Origin: Arthrobacter koreensis
Lineage (GTDB): Bacteria > Actinomycetota > Actinomycetes > Actinomycetales > Micrococcaceae
DNA: 64,000 nucleotides
NCBI RefSeq assembly: GCF_009193255.1
Contig: NZ_WACG01000009.1
Coordinates: 1 to 64,000 of the forward strand
Direction of reading: 5' to 3'
Both the position numbers and the translations under genes were made by a program. Each line of letters begins with the position of its first letter. The stretch's first letter is position 1. A model generated the notes under the pieces. It did no database searches. It saw nothing but the letters and a program-made list of their open reading frames with translations, and had not been told where the DNA came from. Positions 24,062 to 32,109 of this stretch are shown one piece after another.

Positions 24062-24871
24062 CTAGTTGCCGATGACGAGGATGCTTGCTGCTGCTTCGAC
24101 GACGTCGTCGGTGATGGTTTCGAGCTGGTTGATCTTGAGGACGCGGGTGATCTGGGGGAATAGCCGTTCGAGGAGACGGAAGTTGCCTCGGGTGATGCGT
24201 TCTACTGCGGCGATTGCCTGGGCGTCGGTGAAGTCGTCCGGGTCGAGGGTCCGTCCGAGGCGTTTCCAGTGTCGGTCCAGAACGAAGAGGAGTTCGTCTC
24301 TGCCGAGGGAGCGGTATCGGTGGGAGAAGCCGAGGCGGCTGTATAGCTGGGGGTAGTGCCGGAATCGTTGGTCGATGCCGGGCATGCCGATGAGGATCAT
24401 CGGCAGGTGGGTTCGGTCGTGTTTGTCACGGAGGAGTTCGAGGGCTGTCGCGTTGAGGCGTTCGGCTTCATCGATGATGAGCAGCTCCACGAGCGTGGTG
24501 ACTCTGTTCATTGAGCGTGGTGCGGTATCGAGTTTGTGCAGGTGTTCGGCAATGCACGAGCCGATTCTCACCTGGTACCGGTGTATGTCCTCCATAAGTG
24601 TTTTGGGACGGCAGAGAACGTCCGGGGTGTAGAACACGGTCCGGGAGCGGTTGGCGAGGGTGTAGTGCTTTTCGTCCTGGTCGCCGCGTGGTCCCCATTC
24701 GGTGATGTAGGGCTCAAGGTCATCCCAGTTTGCGTAGCGGCGCGCGGAGAGTGTTTTGCCCACCCCGGCGTCACCGTGGCAGATCCCTATTGTTCGTTCT
24801 TTGCGGACTGCGTTGGCGAACTCGGTGAAGCGTCGGTGCTCCTTGGTGACGATGAAGGTGGGGTTCATCAT
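24062..24871 (-). CDS. tniB: TniB/MuB-like transposition ATPase
   Basis: 269-residue AAA+ protein with Walker A G33-D-A-G-V-G-K-T40, Walker B L-L-I-I-D-E-A-E and a sensor region I-L-I-G-M-P-G. This is the helper of Tn552/Tn5053/Mu-type transposases that selects target DNA and activates the DDE enzyme. Its ATG overlaps the stop of the transposase gene by four bases (24868-24871), as in known tniAB pairs. No tniQ-like gene follows; a resolvase does, so the set resembles Tn552 rather than Tn5053. Confidence 0.9.
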   Translation of the reverse strand: MMNPTFIVTKEHRRFTEFANAVRKERTIGICHGDAGVGKTLSARRYANWDDLEPYITEWGPRGDQDEKHYTLANRSRTVFYTPDVLCRPKTLMEDIHRYQVRIGSCIAEHLHKLDTAPRSMNRVTTLVELLIIDEAERLNATALELLRDKHDRTHLPMILIGMPGIDQRFRHYPQLYSRLGFSHRYRSLGRDELLFVLDRHWKRLGRTLDPDDFTDAQAIAAVERITRGNFRLLERLFPQITRVLKINQLETITDDVVEAAASILVIGN

Positions 24872-26259
24872 TCGTCCTCTTCGTAGGTGCGCAGTCGGCG
24901 CCGGCGCCGTACTGGTTCAGTAATGTGCGGTTCGTCACGGCTGGTGACTGTTGGGATGCGGTCGTTGATGGTGCGGCGCAGTTCTTTCCGGCGTGCTCTG
25001 CGTGCGGCCTCGATGTCCCGCAGGCTCAGGCGAAGGTTGGGGTGGTCTTCATCGATGGCGACGCAGACGAAGGTGTCGTGGTCGTAGACGCGGATTTCGG
25101 AGATGTCCCGGGGGTCGTAGCGGATGGTGATGGTTTGCCCCACGAAGGGCGCCAGCGTGGGTGAGAGGTAGCGCTGGCCTTGAAAGTGGATGCCGTCGCG
25201 TTGCACGGTCCGGTTCTTTGGAACTGTCAGGAGTAGCCCGTCGAGGTCCTCCAGACTTTCGGGCATCCGGGGAAGCCAACCGTCGGCGACCCAAGCATCC
25301 CGTGGTGAGATACCAAGTTCGCTGTGGGGCCGGTCGTTGTAGGCGGCGACGAAGCCTCTGATGGCGCGATCCAGTCCGGGGAGGTCGAGCGTGGGGCGTG
25401 GTTTCCTGTTCCCGGGCCCAAGGTGTCCGGGGAGGGTGGAGAGAACTTCGGTGTTGATGGTCCCGAAGAACCGTTCGATCTTTCCTCTGCCCTGGGGGCG
25501 GCCAATGGTCGAGTGGATGATGCGGATGTGCAGCTCGATGGCGGTGCGTTCGAGGTGGTGGCTGGTGAAGTCGGAGCCGTGATCCACGTGCAGGATGTCG
25601 GGCAGCCCGCACATTGCCCAGCTGGGATCACTCTTGCGCCAGATGGCCTGCCGGAGGGCGAGGGCCGTGTTCAGCGCTGAGGGCGCGCCGGTGAAGACGG
25701 TGTAACCGCAGAGCGCTCGGGAGTAATCGTCCATCACTGTCGTCAGCCAGGGTCGGTCGGGTTTGCCGTTGGCGCCGTTGATGAGGATGTCGAGTTGGGT
25801 GTGGTCCGCTTGCCAGATTTGGTTTGGTCGGTCGGCGCGGCGTCGAAGGACAAGTTCATGCCGGTCCCGGTAGGATGCGGGACCTTCGAGAGCCAGGGTC
25901 ACCAGGGCTGGGTCCAGTGCCTGGACGATCTTGCGGACGACGGAGTAGCTCGGCGCCTGGGCGCCTTGTCTGCCCGCTTCGGCCGCGGCGAGTCTGTGCA
26001 GCGTTGCCATGCTCGGGCGGGGCTTCGCCAGTGCAAGTCCCTCGATAAACCTAACCAATCCGGGGTCTATGCGCCGCGTGCCGGCATCGGCCCGCGGTCC
26101 CAAGTCGAGAGCACTCGCACCACCCGCCCGGTAGAGCCGGAGCCAGCGTTGAAGAGTGCGGGTGCTGATTCCGGTTTCGCGGGCGAGGGCGGCAAGCGGG
26201 ATCTGGTCCTCGACGTGAAGTCGAAGGACTTTCCAGCGCTCATCGCCGTTCAGGATTAC
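24868..26259 (-). CDS. tniA: TniA-like DDE transposase, no canonical start
   Basis: Mu/Tn552-type transposase. The DDE core is visible: W-Q-A-D-H-T-Q-L-D, H-V-D-H-G-S-D-F and G-R-G-K-I-E-R-F-F-G-T, followed by a Mu-type C-terminal beta-barrel region and a basic tail. The N-terminal HTH (I-P-L-A-A-L-A-R-E-T-G-I-S-T-R-T-L-Q-R-W) lies upstream of the first usual start, TTG 26103, in a frame open back to the resolvase TAG at 26260-26262. Only CTG 26253 or non-standard codons could start the full protein. So either it begins at a rare codon, is read through from the resolvase, or is defective. Confidence 0.85.
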   Translation of the reverse strand, partial: VILNGDERWKVLRLHVEDQIPLAALARETGISTRTLQRWLRLYRAGGASALDLGPRADAGTRRIDPGLVRFIEGLALAKPRPSMATLHRLAAAEAGRQGAQAPSYSVVRKIVQALDPALVTLALEGPASYRDRHELVLRRRADRPNQIWQADHTQLDILINGANGKPDRPWLTTVMDDYSRALCGYTVFTGAPSALNTALALRQAIWRKSDPSWAMCGLPDILHVDHGSDFTSHHLERTAIELHIRIIHSTIGRPQGRGKIERFFGTINTEVLSTLPGHLGPGNRKPRPTLDLPGLDRAIRGFVAAYNDRPHSELGISPRDAWVADGWLPRMPESLEDLDGLLLTVPKNRTVQRDGIHFQGQRYLSPTLAPFVGQTITIRYDPRDISEIRVYDHDTFVCVAIDEDHPNLRLSLRDIEAARRARRKELRRTINDRIPTVTSRDEPHITEPVRRRRRLRTYEEDE

Positions 26260-26856
26260 CTACGTTCTGGTGCTCTCGCGGGCGGCGAGGGCTTGCTGGT
26301 GGCGGTAGAGAGTGGCGCGGCTCCATCCAACGAGACGGGCGGCGTCTTCGGCGGTGCGTCCCTTCGCCCGGGCGTCCTGCGCGATCGCCAGCTTGTCCGC
26401 GATGACAACCGGATCCGTCAGCGGGCGGCCAAAGCGCGTTCCGTTCTGCCTGGCGGCGGCAATGCCGGCATTGACACGCTCGACGATCAGCTCGCGCTCA
26501 TATTCGGCCAAGGTGGCGAGCATGTTCAGCATCAACCGACCTGTCGAGGTCGCCGGGTCGATACCGTCGGAGATGGATCGGACCTGGACGCCGCGTTCGC
26601 GCAGCAGGTTCACGGTGTTCAGCACGTCGATCAATGACCGGCCCAACCGATCGACCCGCCACACAACAACGGTGTCGCCCTCCTCGGCGTACTCGAGGAG
26701 CCTCTTCATCCCGGGCCGTTCGATCGCCGTCTTACTTCCCGAGGTCACGTCGGCGAAGACGTCGCGCTTTTGCACACCGACGGAGAGCAGAGCGTCGAGC
26801 TGCAGCTGGGCATCCTGGTTCGAAGTACTCACCCGTGTGTAGCCCAATTGCCTCAT
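26260..26856 (-). CDS. Serine resolvase/invertase (second copy type)
   Basis: 198 residues from ATG 26856; ATG 26883 is also possible. The N-terminus is L-G-Y-T-R-V-S-T-S-N-Q-D-A-Q-L-Q, followed by W-R-V-D-R-L-G-R-S-L and an E-helix L-A-E-Y-E-R-E-L-I-V-E-R-V. The C-terminal HTH reads T-A-E-D-A-A-R-L-V-G-W-S-R-A-T-L-Y-R. It is clearly different from the 23.4-kb resolvase. A 12-8-12 palindrome about 130 bases upstream looks like its crossover site. Its stop codon is in frame with the transposase sequence that follows. Confidence 0.9.
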   Translation of the reverse strand: MRQLGYTRVSTSNQDAQLQLDALLSVGVQKRDVFADVTSGSKTAIERPGMKRLLEYAEEGDTVVVWRVDRLGRSLIDVLNTVNLLRERGVQVRSISDGIDPATSTGRLMLNMLATLAEYERELIVERVNAGIAAARQNGTRFGRPLTDPVVIADKLAIAQDARAKGRTAEDAARLVGWSRATLYRHQQALAARESTRT

Positions 26857-27199
26857 CAGGCCATTCTGACTCAAAAAGCCCATCACGGGCGTGCACTGAG
26901 ACGATTTACGGTGAGACGTGTTTCCGGGACATCAGCCAGCCCGGTTTTCCCAGTCCGCCGCCGTCCCCTCCCGACACCCCGGACAGTGTCTCGAAAAGCT
27001 TTTGGTTTTCGAGACACCTTTAGACAGAGCTCTTCCCTCGCGGAGGAGGGTGCTTTTTCGAGTCGCTACGCCTTGGGCGTGGAGACACCGCTGGTACTTA
27101 CGTCAGCATCACCGACGAGTATCGCTGATCTTTATTGCGCGCGGGCAATCTAGACTCGCGCCTGCCAGATTGTAGCGGTATGGGCGTTCGCACGGCCCA
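26857..27199. other. Gap containing res site and possible transposon end
   Basis: About 340 bases without a gene. Apart from the 26986-27017 palindrome, there is a GC-rich imperfect hairpin near 27045 (CCTC...GAGG). From about 27100 the composition shifts toward the GC-rich block to the right. A transposon terminus probably lies here, but I could not match it to an inverted partner. Confidence 0.3.
26986..27017. other. res-like recombination site
   Basis: GTGTCTCGAAAA (26986-26997) and its exact inverse TTTTCGAGACAC (27006-27017) flank an 8-bp centre GCTTTTGG. The TGTC-outward arms match the usual half-sites of serine resolvases. A further TAGACA (27021-27026, an inverted TGTC-type element) follows, as accessory sub-sites would. 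It lies just upstream of the 26.9-kb resolvase gene. Confidence 0.6.
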
Positions 27200-27739
27200 T
27201 CAGTCTGTGTCTCCGTCCCCGGACAGTGCTGGCGCGCCCATGTCTTCGGTCCATACTGCCGTGGCGCCGCTGTGACCGATGAGGATGGCTTGCACGGTGG
27301 TTCCTGTCGACACCACGAGAGCCAGCAGAATCAGCATGATTGGTACCCACCGCGAACCAGGACGCGCCGCGACCGGCAATTCCGACTCTCTGGACGCTGC
27401 GATTCGTGCGCGCTTCTCGCGGATGTTCCACCACAGCAGCGCGCCCGCTACGACGACGAGACCGATGACCCAGGGTAAGAGTCCGTCGGCCAGGGTGGCG
27501 TGAGTTTCGATGAGATCGTTCCCACCGACCCGCGCCTCGAGTCGCTCGCCCGATTGTGTTGAGAGGGGAACGAGAACGAGCGCGACCAGTGAGGCGCCGA
27601 GCGGCAGATATCCCGCCCACCGACGGCATCGGGGCCAGACTGCCGTCAAGACGACGAGGACCGCCGCCAGCGGAACGATCACCTCTGTCGCGTGCACGAT
27701 GAACGGATGCAGGGGAAGCCCAAAGAATGTGTCGAACAT
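27200..27739 (-). CDS. DUF2231 membrane protein
   Basis: 179 residues with four hydrophobic segments (about 12-32, 40-57, 85-105, 130-152). The opening G-L-P-L-H-P-F-I-V-H-A-T-E-V-I-V-P-L is the DUF2231 signature, with two histidines near the membrane face that could bind haem or metal. The function is unknown, but members often accompany redox and metal genes. A 19-bp box shared with the ferric-reductase operon lies 18 bases before its ATG, so the two are probably co-regulated. Confidence 0.82.
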   Translation of the reverse strand: MFDTFFGLPLHPFIVHATEVIVPLAAVLVVLTAVWPRCRRWAGYLPLGASLVALVLVPLSTQSGERLEARVGGNDLIETHATLADGLLPWVIGLVVVAGALLWWNIREKRARIAASRESELPVAARPGSRWVPIMLILLALVVSTGTTVQAILIGHSGATAVWTEDMGAPALSGDGDTD

Positions 27740-27756
27740 GGTTCAAGGTTAGGCAG

Positions 27757-27775
27757 GAATTCTTCCAGGATTCTT
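27757..27775 (-). promoter_or_regulatory. Response-regulator box upstream of DUF2231 gene
   Basis: Read on the minus strand: AAGAATCCTGGAAGAATTC, i.e. AAGAAT repeated with an 11-bp period, the spacing of OmpR-family sites. It differs by one base from the box before the reductase operon and has the same orientation to its gene. A TAACCT sequence between box and ATG could be the -10 element. Confidence 0.6.
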
Positions 27776-27842
27776 TGAAGCGGCCATGAGCCGCGGAAGG
27801 GGCTTATTTGTCACGCCCCGTTCGCACCACATGGCCGAAAGG

Positions 27843-28577
27843 TCAGACGACGCCGGATGCTCCTAGGAGCACCCCCACCCCGTAGGTCGCCGCGAGTGCC
27901 AGCGCTCCGCCGATGACGACTCGCAGCGTGGCCCGCAGCCGTGAGCTGCCGCCGATCGTTGCCGACAGCGTGCCGGTGACCGCGAGAGCCATGAGAACGG
28001 CGACGAAGGTAACGGGGATGCGCCAGTCCGCTGGGGGAAGCAGGATGGCGAGCATTGGCAGGATTGCCCCGATGGTGAAAGCCGCCGCCGACGACGCCGC
28101 CGCATGCCAGGGGCTCACGACATCGTCTTGATCGATGTTGAGTTCGATCGAGAGGTGCGCCGCTAGGGCGTCGTGCTCGGTGAGCTCAATGGCCACCTGG
28201 GTAGCGGTGCTCTCGCTCAGGCCCTTGGCCCGGTACAGGGCGGTGAGTTCGTCGAGCTCCTCGGCGGGCATGTCGCGCAGTTCGGCGCGCTCCTTCGCGA
28301 TGAGGGCCTTCTCGCTGTCGCTCTGGCTGCTGACTGACACATACTCCCCGAGCGCCATCGAGATCGCGCCGCCGACCAGGCCCGCCACGCCCGCGGTGAG
28401 GATGGGACCAGTCGAGCTCGTGGCTCCGGCGACGCCCACGACGATCGCCGCCACCGAGACGATGCCGTCGTTGGCCCCCAGTACGCCGGCGCGCAGCCAG
28501 TTGAGGCGCTGCGCGATGCCTCCCCGGTGGGGTTCGTCGGCGTGCAGCGCGGGTGCGGTGTATCCATCGGTCGACAT
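27843..28577 (-). CDS. VIT1/CCC1-family metal transporter
   Basis: 244 residues from ATG 28577. Five membrane helices are predicted, with the family pattern L-N-W-L-R-A-G-V-L-G-A-N-D-G-I-V-S near the start and M-A-L-G-E-Y-V-S-V-S-S-Q in helix 2. A cytoplasmic Glu-rich stretch follows (K-E-R-A-E-L-R-D-M-P-A-E-E-L-D-E-L), which carries the metal-binding site in plant VIT1. Members move Fe2+ or Mn2+ out of the cytosol. It diverges from the ferric-reductase operon, so the shared upstream region may control both. Confidence 0.9.
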   Translation of the reverse strand: MSTDGYTAPALHADEPHRGGIAQRLNWLRAGVLGANDGIVSVAAIVVGVAGATSSTGPILTAGVAGLVGGAISMALGEYVSVSSQSDSEKALIAKERAELRDMPAEELDELTALYRAKGLSESTATQVAIELTEHDALAAHLSIELNIDQDDVVSPWHAAASSAAAFTIGAILPMLAILLPPADWRIPVTFVAVLMALAVTGTLSATIGGSSRLRATLRVVIGGALALAATYGVGVLLGASGVV

Positions 28578-28648
28578 GCGCTCATTCAAGCACCGATGTC
28601 CCGGCACTTCAACGTTGGTGAGGCTAAGCGACCCGGGGAATTTCGGCT

Positions 28649-28667
28649 AAGAATTCTGGAAGAATTC
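28649..28667 (+). promoter_or_regulatory. Response-regulator box upstream of reductase operon
   Basis: AAGAATTCTGGAAGAATTC: AAGAAT twice with 11-bp period, 49 bases before the reductase ATG and 71 before the divergent VIT start. 18 of 19 bases equal the box at 27757-27775. The likely binder is the OmpR-type regulator encoded at the end of the operon (inference). Confidence 0.6.
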
Positions 28668-28716
28668 GGGACGATTGTAGGGAGGGTAGAAGACACTCAC
28701 CCGAATCGAGAACACG

Positions 28717-30141
28717 ATGACTCTCAGAACGGCACCCACCGTCCCTGTGCGGACCCGCCGCATGGTCGACCCGGTCGACCGTACCCGGCGCATCCGGGGC
28801 CGACGTCGGAGGCGCACGGCCGACGCGATGATCGCCCTCGTCTGGGCATCGGTCGCCGCCGCCATGACCTTGTGGCTCGCCTACGGCGGTCTGAACACCG
28901 TCAGCGGCCTCGCTACCGCACTGACCGCCGCGGGCATCGTGACCGGCCTGGTCGGCACTGACCTCATCCTGGTGATGCTCGTGCTCGCCGCTCGCATCCC
29001 GGCGGTCGACCGGGTGGTCGGGCAGGACACGGCGATGGCGTTCCATCGGCAGCTCGGTAAGCCCGCGCTGTATCTGATCCTTGCCCACGGTGCGCTGCTC
29101 ACCGTCGGCTACGCGATGGCCGACGGGTCGAACGTCGTCACCGAGACCATCAGCCTGTTCCAGGGCCCAGATATGGCGCTCGCCTACCTCGGGCTGGGCC
29201 TGCTCATCGCCGTCGTGGTCACCTCGGTCGTCGCGGTGCGGCGGCGCTTCGCATACGAGGCCTGGCACCTCATCCACCTGCTGAGCTACGCGGCCGTGCT
29301 CGTGGCGCTGCCGCATCAGCTGAGCGCAGGCGGTGTGCTCGCCGACGGCACCGTGCAGCGGGTCTACTGGATTGCGCTGTACGTGCTCGCCTTCGGCGCC
29401 ATTGCCGTGTTCCGTTTCGCGGTGCCCGCGCTGCGCAGCGCCCGACATGGTATCCGGGTCGCTGGCGTCGAGCAGGTCGCCCCCGGGGTCGTCTCGATCC
29501 ACCTCGCCGGGCGGGACCTCGACCGCCTGCAGACCGCGGGCGGGCAGTACGCGATCTGGCGGTTCTGGACCGGCGCCACCTGGTGGCATGCCCATCCGAT
29601 CTCCTTCTCGGCGGTTCCTACGGCGTCGTCGGCGCGCCTGACGGTGCGCGACCTCGGCACCGGCAGTGCGGCGATCTCCCGTGTGCGCCCCGGCACCCGG
29701 GTGTCGATCGAGGGCCCCTACGGCGTGTTCACCGAGGCGCACCGGGTGGCCCCGAAGCTGGCCGTGGTCGCGGCGGGTATCGGCATCACGCCGATCCGCT
29801 CGATGCTCGAGCACTCGACGCTACGCCCCGGCGAGGCCACCGTGCTGCTGCGCGGCAGCGATCCCTCGCAGAGCTACCTGTGGGACGAGGTCGGCGCCCT
29901 CCGCAGCATGCGCGGCAATGCGGTCTTCTCGATGATGGGCCCGCGACCGCAGGGGCTCGCCACCTGGATGTCGGTCGAGGCACTTGCCCACGGTGTCACG
30001 ATCGGCACGGTTTTCCCCGATCTGCTGAACTCCGATCTCTACGTGTGCGGGCCGCAGTCGTGGATCGATCTGGTGATCCGCGACGCCCGGGCGGCCGGTC
30101 TGCCCGAGGACCAGATCCACGTCGAGAGGTTCGACTGGTGA
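28717..30141 (+). CDS. Ferric-reductase-like flavocytochrome
   Basis: 474 residues. A basic N-terminus is followed by six membrane segments with candidate haem ligands H110, H124, H184, H187 and H200, spaced as in the ferric reductase/NOX transmembrane domain. The cytoplasmic half has an FAD site (H-P-I-S-F-S-A-V-P near 308) and NAD(P)H-binding motifs G-I-G-I-T-P-I-R-S-M-L and Y-V-C-G-P-Q. Electrons from NAD(P)H would cross the membrane through haem to an outside acceptor. The FMN-binding protein whose GTG overlaps its stop (30138) is the obvious candidate. Confidence 0.9.
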   Translation: MTLRTAPTVPVRTRRMVDPVDRTRRIRGRRRRRTADAMIALVWASVAAAMTLWLAYGGLNTVSGLATALTAAGIVTGLVGTDLILVMLVLAARIPAVDRVVGQDTAMAFHRQLGKPALYLILAHGALLTVGYAMADGSNVVTETISLFQGPDMALAYLGLGLLIAVVVTSVVAVRRRFAYEAWHLIHLLSYAAVLVALPHQLSAGGVLADGTVQRVYWIALYVLAFGAIAVFRFAVPALRSARHGIRVAGVEQVAPGVVSIHLAGRDLDRLQTAGGQYAIWRFWTGATWWHAHPISFSAVPTASSARLTVRDLGTGSAAISRVRPGTRVSIEGPYGVFTEAHRVAPKLAVVAAGIGITPIRSMLEHSTLRPGEATVLLRGSDPSQSYLWDEVGALRSMRGNAVFSMMGPRPQGLATWMSVEALAHGVTIGTVFPDLLNSDLYVCGPQSWIDLVIRDARAAGLPEDQIHVERFDW

Positions 30142-30644
30142 GGGCGCGCGCACTGGCCCTCAGCATCTTGTCGTCGGCGGCCGTGCTGACCGTGGGGTGG
30201 CAGCTCGGCACGCAGGGCCAGACCCCGACTGTTCCGGATGCGACAGCCACCACCACGACCACGGCTCCCAACGGCGGGTCGATGTCCTCCGCAGCGGCCG
30301 CCCCGGCGCCCACTCCGACCGCCGCCGGCAGCAGCGCGAGTGCCACAGCCCCGGCGTCGGACAGCGCTTCGGGCACATTCACCGGTACCTCCGTGCAGAC
30401 CCGCTTCGGCCCGGTGCAGGTGCAGATCACCGTCGCGAACGGCAGCATCACCGATGTCACCGCGCTGCAGCTCACCGACAAGGATCAGCGCTCGGTGTCG
30501 ATCAGCAACCGGGCCGCGCCGGTACTGCGCCAAGAGGTTCTGGCGGCGCAGTCGGCGAACGTGCAGGGCGTCTCGGGTGCCACCTACACCAGCGACGGGT
30601 ACCTCAGCTCGCTCCAGTCGGCGCTCGACCAGGCCGGGCTCTGA
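30138..30644 (+). CDS. FMN-binding extracytoplasmic protein
   Basis: 168 residues from GTG 30138. One N-terminal signal/anchor helix (7-24), a Thr/Ala/Ser/Pro-rich linker to about residue 78, then an FMN_bind domain ending in S146-G-A-T149-Y-T-S. That is the motif to which ApbE attaches FMN covalently through the threonine. The transferase gene follows three bases downstream. The protein should accept electrons from the flavocytochrome on the outer side of the membrane. Terminal acceptors are unknown; ferric iron or a membrane quinone are options. Confidence 0.88.
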   Translation: MRARALALSILSSAAVLTVGWQLGTQGQTPTVPDATATTTTTAPNGGSMSSAAAAPAPTPTAAGSSASATAPASDSASGTFTGTSVQTRFGPVQVQITVANGSITDVTALQLTDKDQRSVSISNRAAPVLRQEVLAAQSANVQGVSGATYTSDGYLSSLQSALDQAGL

Positions 30645-30646
30645 CC

Positions 30647-31405
30647 ATGGGCGTGCACGTGTTCGACACCATGGGCACCATGGTGAGTCTGCGCTTCGCC
30701 GGCTCCACCGCCCCCGCATCCGTTCTCGACGAGGTCGAAGAGGCGTTCCGAGTCTTCGACGAGCGGTTCAGTTTGTATCGGCCCGACTCCGAGATCAGCA
30801 GGATGGCTCGCGGGGAGCTGCCGCTGACCCGGGCTAGTGCGGAGCTTCGCGAGGCCTATGCCGACGCCTTCGACTGGTCACGGAGCACCGGCGGCACCTT
30901 CACACCCCACCGCCCCGACGGCGTGATCGACCTCTCGGGCACCGTCAAGGCCAAGGCGATGGAGGCGGCGGCGCGGGTGCTCGAGTCGTCCGGCGAAACC
31001 GACTGGATGCTCGTGGCCGGCGGGGACATCCTCACCCGGGGCGATCTCGGCGGCCCGCCGTGGCGCGCCGGCATCGTCGACCCGGACGACCGGGGCGCGC
31101 TGCTCTGCGCTGTCGAGCTCGTCGGCCGACACACTGCCCTGGCCACCTCGGGCACCGCCGAGCGGGGCGAGCACATCTGGCGCACCGGTGACCCCCGTTC
31201 GCCGCAACGCTACCGCCAGGTGACCGTGCTGGCCGACGACATCGTCACCGCGGATGTACTCGCCACCGCCCTCGTCGCGGGCGGGCCCGACCGCTGCCCG
31301 GAGTTGATCGACCGCTTCGACATCGAGGCGATCACCGTCGACTACGCGGGGCACCTCACCGCGACACCAGGGCTGCAGAGCGCCCGGGGGCTCACGCCGA
31401 TATGA
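30647..31405 (+). CDS. apbE: ApbE-family FAD:protein FMN transferase
   Basis: 252 residues from ATG 30647. The features seen are M-G-T-M-V-S-L near the start, F-D-E-R-F-S-L-Y-R-P-D-S-E-I-S, the D-L-S-G-T-V-K-A-K-A-M-E segment, A-G-G-D with metal-binding Asp, L-A-T-S-G-T-A-E-R and D-I-V-T-A-D-V-L-A-T-A-L. It transfers FMN from FAD onto the S-G-A-T motif of the upstream FMN-binding protein. No lipobox or long signal is present, unlike Gram-negative ApbE; actinobacterial members can be short and cytoplasmic. Shorter than the usual 300-350 residues, but all main motifs are present. Confidence 0.9.
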   Translation: MGVHVFDTMGTMVSLRFAGSTAPASVLDEVEEAFRVFDERFSLYRPDSEISRMARGELPLTRASAELREAYADAFDWSRSTGGTFTPHRPDGVIDLSGTVKAKAMEAAARVLESSGETDWMLVAGGDILTRGDLGGPPWRAGIVDPDDRGALLCAVELVGRHTALATSGTAERGEHIWRTGDPRSPQRYRQVTVLADDIVTADVLATALVAGGPDRCPELIDRFDIEAITVDYAGHLTATPGLQSARGLTPI

Positions 31406-31440
31406 GCCTCGCCGCCCCCTGTTTCCCCTATACTTCGAGT

Positions 31441-32109
31441 ATGTCGCAGCGCGCACGCATTCTGCTCGTCGAAGACGACGCGCGCCTGGCACAGATGCTC
31501 GAGCAGCTGCTCGCAGCCGAGGGCTACGACACCGTGCTCGCCCGAGACGGCCAACGTGCCCTGCACGAAGGCCTGACGCACGAGTTCGACGCCCTCGTGC
31601 TCGACCGGGGGCTGCCGGTGTTGGAGGGGCTGGACGTGCTGTCCCGTCTCCGGGGCCGCGGCATCCTGACCCCAGCCCTCGTGCTCTCGGCGCTCGGCAA
31701 CCCGGCCGACCGCGTAGAGGGCCTCGATCGGGGCGCGGAGGACTACCTCGCCAAACCCTTCGACATCGACGAGCTGCTCGCCCGCATCCGCGCCCTACTC
31801 CGCCGACACCGCAGCACAGTGCCGGTGCTGGCACTAGTGAGCGGGTCGCTCGATACGGCGAGTCGTACCGTGACGACGGGAGAGGGCGAGAACGTGACCC
31901 TCTCCGAGCGCGAGTCGCAGCTGCTCGAACGGCTCGCCCGCCGGCCGAATCAGGTGTTCGAACGGAACGGCCTGCTCGCCAGCGTTTTCCCCGATGCCGA
32001 CGACCCCGGCGTGGTCGACACCTACGTGCACTACCTGCGAAAGAAGCTCGGCCGCGACAGCGTCAAGACGGTTCGCGGTATCGGGTACCGGCTCGGACCG
32101 CTGCCGTGA
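31441..32109 (+). CDS. OmpR-family response regulator
   Basis: 222 residues from ATG 31441. The receiver domain has acidic pocket E11-D-D13, phospho-acceptor D55 in L-V-L-D-R-G-L-P-V, and K-P-F near residue 105. The C-terminal winged helix has L-S-E-R-E-S-Q-L-L-E and Y-V-H-Y-L-R-K-K-L-G-R. Its partner kinase gene overlaps by four bases (32106). The 11-bp-period boxes at 27757 and 28649 fit the tandem half-sites used by this family, so autoregulation of the operon and control of DUF2231 is likely. Confidence 0.93.
   Translation: MSQRARILLVEDDARLAQMLEQLLAAEGYDTVLARDGQRALHEGLTHEFDALVLDRGLPVLEGLDVLSRLRGRGILTPALVLSALGNPADRVEGLDRGAEDYLAKPFDIDELLARIRALLRRHRSTVPVLALVSGSLDTASRTVTTGEGENVTLSERESQLLERLARRPNQVFERNGLLASVFPDADDPGVVDTYVHYLRKKLGRDSVKTVRGIGYRLGPLP

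Noticed and set aside
23352-27017. Tn3-family transposon
   Set aside because: Both resolvases could belong to Tn3-like elements, but the transposase present is DDE/Mu-type with a TniB ATPase; no Tn3 TnpA or 38-bp ends were seen.
28624-29814. Very long minus-strand open frame opposite the ferric reductase gene
   Set aside because: Arg/Gly/His-rich nonsense composition. The plus strand encodes a convincing flavocytochrome, and high GC makes stop-free antisense frames common.
30878-31834. Long minus-strand frame opposite apbE and the response regulator
   Set aside because: Same reason: Ala/Arg/Gly-rich with no motif, while both sense genes are well supported.
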